Of a stretch of DNA of 9,031 bases, positions 6,001 through 9,031 are shown in pieces. The notes under the pieces were generated by a model that saw nothing but the letters and a program-made list of their open reading frames with translations, did no database searches and was not told where the DNA came from. Made by a program: the position numbers and the translations under genes. Location: NCBI GenBank assembly GCA_037147235.1, contig JBAWVO010000263.1, forward strand, positions 1 to 9,031. The letters run 5' to 3'. Positions within the stretch are counted from its first letter, which is position 1, and each line of letters opens with the position of its first letter. This DNA is from JANXQG01 sp037147235. GTDB taxonomy: Bacteria; Planctomycetota; Planctomycetia; Pirellulales; Thermoguttaceae.

Positions 6001-7271
6001 TCGATGCCATGCCGGTTGACTTGACCACATTCAACGGCGTGACCAAGGATCCCGATCCGAACAACATACTCGACCCCAAATATCCCGTCCATTTTGAAGC
6101 CCGGCAGCGAGGTGATACCAACGCTGCTTCCGGAGAGAATAACCTCTGGAAGCAGGAGCTTTGTGGCAAGACCAATTGGAATGATAGCCCTGACCCAGAC
6201 CCTAAAATGGTCTATCCCAAGAACTTGAGGACATCTCTGGGCTATTTGAACCAAACTTTTGGATCTCCGCAATCGACCAGCGACTACAAAGGCGATCCCC
6301 CCTCCCCGTTCCCATGGTTCAACTGGGCCTATCGGCCGTTCGTTAACGAATATGAATTGCTCCAAGTGCCTTGCGTTTCCTCCTCAAAACTCCTGGCCAA
6401 CAATGGCAATGCCCGCGCCTACTACGGCTATGTCGATCAGTCGCAGTTGGGCATCAACTCCTATTCGGTGTCGAACTTTCCGCATTTGCTCAATATGTTC
6501 GATTCCGGTCCTGTCAGTAAGTCCGGGCAATCAGCCCAGTTCCATCGCATCCTGGCTTACGTGGGAGTCCCTACGCCGTATGTCCGCATGGCGGCGATGA
6601 ACCGCGAGCCGGGCAAGATCAATCTCAATACGATAGCGAGCCAGACGGTTTTCAAGGCACTGGGGGGAAGCCCCCTCTTTTCCAGCACGTGGGACAAGTT
6701 CAGTCGTAGCCGGGGCCCCGTGGATGCAAACTCGAATAACCCAAGCCGCTTCATGCGACCGTTTCGCACGCCCGGCGGGGCAGCACTCTCGGCTTTGCTT
6801 TCGCCACAGTACAATACCGACACCGAACCGTACGAGATCGATTACACATTGCTGCGAAGAGACCCGGATGACCCCTCCAATCGCCCGCTCTTCCAGGTCG
6901 ACAGTGTGAGTACGCCAACGAACAACCCACCGACCGATTACAACCGGAATTCCTATTTCCGTTATCAGGCACTCCAGCAGTTGGGCGGAGTCGCGAGTTA
7001 CCATTCCAACGTCTTCGCCGTCTGGATCACTGTTGGTTACTTCGAGGTCACTCCCGCTGATTCGAACAAGAAAGATAATAAAGATGCTTCCGGAAACCTA
7101 ATCTACCCTGACGGCTATCAATTAGGCCAGGAGATCGGCGGCGACAATGGCGATATCAACCGCCATCGCGCCTTCTATATGATCGACCGTTCCATCCCCG
7201 TCGAATTCAAACGCGGGCAGGATACCGCCAGTCAGAGGGATGCCGTTTTGGTCAGAAGGTTTATTGAGTAG
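3066..7271 (+). CDS. Giant GspK-like pseudopilus tip protein (planctomycete type)
   Basis: The product is 1401 residues; ordinary GspK is roughly 300-350. The N-terminus MITKPRRG|VLLLVVLALLAMFAVVAVAFVVL has a basic leader, a Gly at the cleavage site and a hydrophobic helix with Val, not Glu, at +5. Lack of Glu5 is a known peculiarity of GspK. DVDNDGDGVADS (225-236) looks like a thrombospondin-type-3 calcium loop. DMDGRLNLNAHGN (264-276) and EPGKINLNT (about 1181-1189) resemble the 'IN(V/L)NTA' element that GspK shares with helix-hairpin-type domains. Residues 646-680 form a charged Asp/Pro/Lys linker, and further DPD-rich stretches occur (751-757). The C-terminal segment (VWITVGYFEV...RHRAFYMIDRSIPVEF) is of a type I associate with large planctomycete proteins in pseudopilin clusters. 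The likely role is a tip or initiation subunit of a pseudopilus, exposed in the periplasm. The middle 800 residues have no assignable function. The phosphoesterase gene starts 1 nt after the stop. Confidence 0.72.
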   Translation: MITKPRRGVLLLVVLALLAMFAVVAVAFVVLTGVERKSAERVRTIDTVVVSPAKQLNSAFDIVLRGSTNPQSAIGWCSLLEKMYGSNNVPYSGMGVGYSTSGSLLTVTLSSGGTANLALLPRNPANLSSGGTQSVNCEYTAPDHQDPLLAFAVTGTNGSVTVPIPSLHRADLISYWAKLSDSQSGSWTNIPPDVLRQIMFRPNGIDHPNFNGNNQTWDPIAGPRDVDNDGDGVADSVWVDLGFPVSFTADGRPYKPLFAILCLDMDGRLNLNAHGNLAQTNSSYSQYVTLPYTGPLPGDTALPPPLSPLQVPSQFAGVVSSATLPRGQGYGPAEVNLSSLFSTSPNLYQAMLQGGNGQLGRYGEGVGTGLAGISGSYTRLIQDLWSSYGGDYWANLTSSTSADSWGSPPDTQGFGAIGLDVAGRPLYISMGGTVKNTPYDIDLSRNAPRATGAMTPDSPFSVSELERIIRPYDRDASSLPQRLCALTLADSGSNNSNVLFPHRMEVTTESFRVASVPKAFLQNVTATDLPAEIKQGLKMNLNRPFEMKTDSLATRQLYAKDLYTLMMAVADTTALGTRLGDDGCKRLIAQWAINCVAYRDHNSIMIPFKYDGTNTVWGCKRPDLIITETLAFHDRRTEDRTDEKVDPANKQYGADPSRVDPGSKTTEPDPTKKDPNFDQRYRPQGSLFVELFNPWSPLEPQSRDLLSGSTAATGVLLSQTSGGTSGTGSPVWRLIIIDPLKNPPVNGELPDPDDPDPAKCPQIERAVYFVSISKTGLTLPADVPGTAAVYTPSVTKPLLVSSGQYAVIGSGEKDPLSPNKKQTLIGFYDTSKVISNRNGRYITLGFSGGIYDVTTGNPLIVRNNTNNPVPPAVAAIKLPLVLSIDTPRRLSVSEPINGYTEYEKDVSGGTTVLTYSSTSEMYSQTIDIPLDRQRETKEPVDAKKLNNDGTYPGFRIIYLQRLADPTKSWDATTNPYRTIDAMPVDLTTFNGVTKDPDPNNILDPKYPVHFEARQRGDTNAASGENNLWKQELCGKTNWNDSPDPDPKMVYPKNLRTSLGYLNQTFGSPQSTSDYKGDPPSPFPWFNWAYRPFVNEYELLQVPCVSSSKLLANNGNARAYYGYVDQSQLGINSYSVSNFPHLLNMFDSGPVSKSGQSAQFHRILAYVGVPTPYVRMAAMNREPGKINLNTIASQTVFKALGGSPLFSSTWDKFSRSRGPVDANSNNPSRFMRPFRTPGGAALSALLSPQYNTDTEPYEIDYTLLRRDPDDPSNRPLFQVDSVSTPTNNPPTDYNRNSYFRYQALQQLGGVASYHSNVFAVWITVGYFEVTPADSNKKDNKDASGNLIYPDGYQLGQEIGGDNGDINRHRAFYMIDRSIPVEFKRGQDTASQRDAVLVRRFIE

Positions 7272-7272
7272 A

Positions 7273-8070
7273 ATGACACACCGGATCAGCTTTGTCTCCG
7301 ATCTACACCTGTTTGCCAGGCGGTCTGATGCCCCGCGCTATCTCGAAGCGATACGTGCGGCGGCGCGGCGGTCGGCGGTCCTGGTGTTGGGGGGCGACAT
7401 ATTCGACTTTAGCTGGTCGACCTTGCCAACCCTGGAGGATACGGTGGAGGCCGCCTTTCATTGGCTGCAACATTTGGCGGCCGAGCATCCCGATTGTCAC
7501 ATTCATTACCTGCTGGGCAATCATGACTATTGTCAACTGTTCCTAGACCGCCTAGAACAGCAGGCACACCTCATTCCGAACTTTGCCTGGCACCACTTCT
7601 ATCTACGGCTGGGATCGAATATCTTCCTTCACGGTGATGCGGTCGAGAAGAAAGAGACAACCCACGAGAAGCTGCTGAAATATCGTTCGCGATGGCTAAA
7701 TCTGCCTATGGCCGGCAAGCTCAGCCGCGGGGCCTACGCGGTGGTCCATCGCGCCCGCTTGCACAAACCGCTGGCCTTCTTGCTCCATCGCAAGCGACGC
7801 GTGGCGCGGCGAGTCTTGAATTACCTGGAGCATCTAGGCGAAGGTCCGGAGACGGGCGTGCAGCACGTTTACTTCGGCCACATTCACCGCCGCATGTTCA
7901 ATTATCGCTATCGCGGCGTGACGTTCCATAACTGCGGCGCCCCGATTGCCGGCCTGCGATTCCGCATCCTCGAAGGGAGTTACGACGGCAGTCTGCCGAC
8001 CCACGACAATCATCGCACCAACTCAGCCCATAGCGTGGGCAGCGTCTGCCGGTGGTCGCCGCGGAAGTAA
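7273..8070 (+). CDS. Calcineurin-like metallophosphoesterase, LpxH-like
   Basis: The product is 265 residues. All metal-binding motifs of the calcineurin-like fold are present in order: D10-L-H12, GGDIFD (D42), GNHD (83-85), HGD (120-122) and GHIH (202-205). The GDIFDF block and the basic helical insert between HGD and GHIH (about 133-187) are like UDP-2,3-diacylglucosamine hydrolase LpxH of lipid A synthesis, a peripheral membrane enzyme. A general phosphoesterase cannot be excluded, so no symbol is given. The start at 7273 (MTHRISFVSDLHL) is chosen because it begins directly at the first beta strand and forms a TAG-A-ATG junction with the upstream stop. The in-frame ATG at 7240 would add 11 residues inside that gene. 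An AGAAGG at 7254-7259 is a rather distant ribosome site. The last ~20 residues (NHRTN...SPRK) overlap the 3' end of the opposite gene and look non-conserved. Confidence 0.85.
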   Translation: MTHRISFVSDLHLFARRSDAPRYLEAIRAAARRSAVLVLGGDIFDFSWSTLPTLEDTVEAAFHWLQHLAAEHPDCHIHYLLGNHDYCQLFLDRLEQQAHLIPNFAWHHFYLRLGSNIFLHGDAVEKKETTHEKLLKYRSRWLNLPMAGKLSRGAYAVVHRARLHKPLAFLLHRKRRVARRVLNYLEHLGEGPETGVQHVYFGHIHRRMFNYRYRGVTFHNCGAPIAGLRFRILEGSYDGSLPTHDNHRTNSAHSVGSVCRWSPRK

Positions 8071-8972
8071 TAGCTCTGCCCGCCGCCGGCAACCGTGCGA
8101 GCCAGGATGGTTTTCCAGGGGCGGTAGTAATACCGGCTCTCCTGTTTCGAGGGAGTGCCCTCACGCCAATTTTCCGGCAGGTCGATCAAATCGAAGACGG
8201 CCGTTGTGAAATCACCCGGCACATTGCCGCGCTGCCGCGCCACGTTGCGTGCCATCGAGAGGGCCTTCAGAAAGACCTCCGGCCCGGTCACGGCAGTGCC
8301 AAAGTTGATGAAGACGCCACCGGGAAGGTCTTGGACCGATCGCGCGAAAATCAGAAAGTCGGTGTCGCTGGCCGCGCCCCAAGCGGCACCGTCGCAGTTG
8401 GGGTGCGCGTGAATGATGTCGCAGCCGATGCCCACATGAATCGTCATCGGCACACCCATTCGCCAAGCTGCGGCGGCGAGGCTCACTGCGACGTGCGGGG
8501 CAGGTTGGCTGGCCAGGATACGGCCGGCCGCTTCACCTAGTCCTTCGCCTGCGGCGGCCGCTTGCCTGGCAATCTCGTTCAACTGGCTCGTCTCCTTCCA
8601 GAGTCCGAACTGGCCGACTTGAATCCAGCGTGCGACGTTCTCGCTCGTGCCGCCAAAGCTGGCTAATTCAAAATCGTGGACCATGCCCGCGCCGTTGGTG
8701 GCTAGATGCGTGATCAACTTTCGCTCGATCAGATCGATGAGAAATCGAGACAGGCCAAGCTTGATCGCGTGGGCACCCATCATCAGAATCACCGGACGCT
8801 GTTGGCTTCGGGCGGCAACGATTCGCTCGACCAGACCGTGCAGCTCCGGATGCTCGAAACGCGGCTCCGGTGGGCCTAGCGGCAGACAATCGGCGACCTC
8901 CAGATCGTGGCCTCGTTGCGCTAACGGCCAGAGTTCCACACCACGGCGATCGAACAGTTCATAGCGGCTCAT
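8010..8972 (-). CDS. Deoxyhypusine-synthase-like protein
   Basis: The product is 320 residues. Segments GAHAIKLGLSRFLIDLIER, THLATNGAGMVHDFELA..GGTSE, HVGIGCDIIHAHPNCDGAA and INFGTAVTGPEVFLKALSMARNVA belong to a conserved bacterial family I recall as resembling deoxyhypusine synthase (DHS-like NAD/FAD-binding domain). Near the C-terminus RPWKTI places K287 in a context like the SWGKI that carries the catalytic lysine of DHS. That alignment is by eye. True DHS transfers the aminobutyl group of spermidine to eIF5A, which bacteria lack, so the substrate here is unknown; a role in polyamine or another NAD-dependent transfer is only a possibility. There is no signal peptide or membrane helix, so it is likely cytoplasmic. 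No Shine-Dalgarno sequence is visible before ATG 8972, because an AGGACTT array begins 5 bp upstream. The gene is convergent with the phosphoesterase and overlaps it by 61 bp. Confidence 0.75.
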   Translation of the reverse strand: MSRYELFDRRGVELWPLAQRGHDLEVADCLPLGPPEPRFEHPELHGLVERIVAARSQQRPVILMMGAHAIKLGLSRFLIDLIERKLITHLATNGAGMVHDFELASFGGTSENVARWIQVGQFGLWKETSQLNEIARQAAAAGEGLGEAAGRILASQPAPHVAVSLAAAAWRMGVPMTIHVGIGCDIIHAHPNCDGAAWGAASDTDFLIFARSVQDLPGGVFINFGTAVTGPEVFLKALSMARNVARQRGNVPGDFTTAVFDLIDLPENWREGTPSKQESRYYYRPWKTILARTVAGGGQSYYFRGDHRQTLPTLWAELVR

Positions 8973-8976
8973 GTGA

Positions 8977-9031
8977 AGGACTTAGGACTTAGGACTTAGG
9001 ACTTAGGACTTAGGACTTAGGACTTAGGACT
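8977..9031. repeat. AGGACTT heptamer array, at least 7.9 units
   Basis: Seven perfect AGGACTT units are followed by AGGACT at the window end, so the array continues outside. It starts 5 bp upstream of the minus-strand start codon and thus occupies that gene's 5' untranslated or promoter region. Reading either strand gives a stop codon (TAG or TAA) in every frame, because the 7-bp period cycles through all three frames. The array therefore cannot be coding beyond 21 nt. Confidence 0.95.

Noticed and set aside
5640..6365. 241-codon minus-strand open frame inside the GspK-like gene
   Set aside because: It follows from the codon bias of the plus-strand gene; no domain, start context or neighbour supports it.
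7240..7272. Upstream ATG 7240 as start of the phosphoesterase
   Set aside because: It would add MPFWSEGLLSR, read from inside the previous gene; the family-like beta strand starts at 7273, where the stop-start junction fits coupling.

Overview
The window reads as chromosomal DNA of a planctomycete, probably a Pirellulales-type lineage. This is inferred from protein style, not from a marker gene. Three consecutive proteins carry a prepilin cleavage motif, and a fourth is a very large GspK-like protein with the planctomycete-style 'DNDGDGVADS...LDMDGRLNLNAHG' signature. Gene boundaries are full of short tandem and palindromic repeats.

Layout. Positions 1-263 hold a 117-bp tandem repeat built partly from YTCAATT heptamers. 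It runs in frame into a GspG-like major pseudopilin gene (to 856). A GspH-like pseudopilin (968-1921) follows, and its start site lies inside an inverted pair of REP-like hairpins. One base after its stop begins a GspI/PilV-like pseudopilin (1923-2825), whose leader is encoded by two different heptamer arrays. Positions 2828-3016 hold a composite of REP/BIME-like palindromes and no gene. A 1401-residue GspK-like protein (3066-7271) comes next. One base after its stop starts a calcineurin-like phosphoesterase of LpxH type (7273-8070). Convergent to it, with overlapping 3' ends, is a deoxyhypusine-synthase-like gene on the minus strand (8010-8972). Its upstream side is a pure AGGACTT heptamer array that runs off the window.

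How it fits together. The first four genes look like the minor and major pseudopilin part of a type II secretion (or related pilus) operon, in the usual order G-H-I-K. No J gene is visible. All would be processed by a prepilin peptidase at the inner membrane and assembled into a periplasmic pseudopilus. The phosphoesterase is tightly coupled behind them, while the minus-strand gene is a separate transcription unit.

The most unusual feature is where the repeats sit. In three successive pseudopilin genes, repeat DNA encodes, or lies in, the peptide upstream of the prepilin peptidase site, that is, the part removed during maturation. The heptamer arrays inside leaders are free of stop codons in every forward frame. 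The array outside a gene has stops in all six frames.
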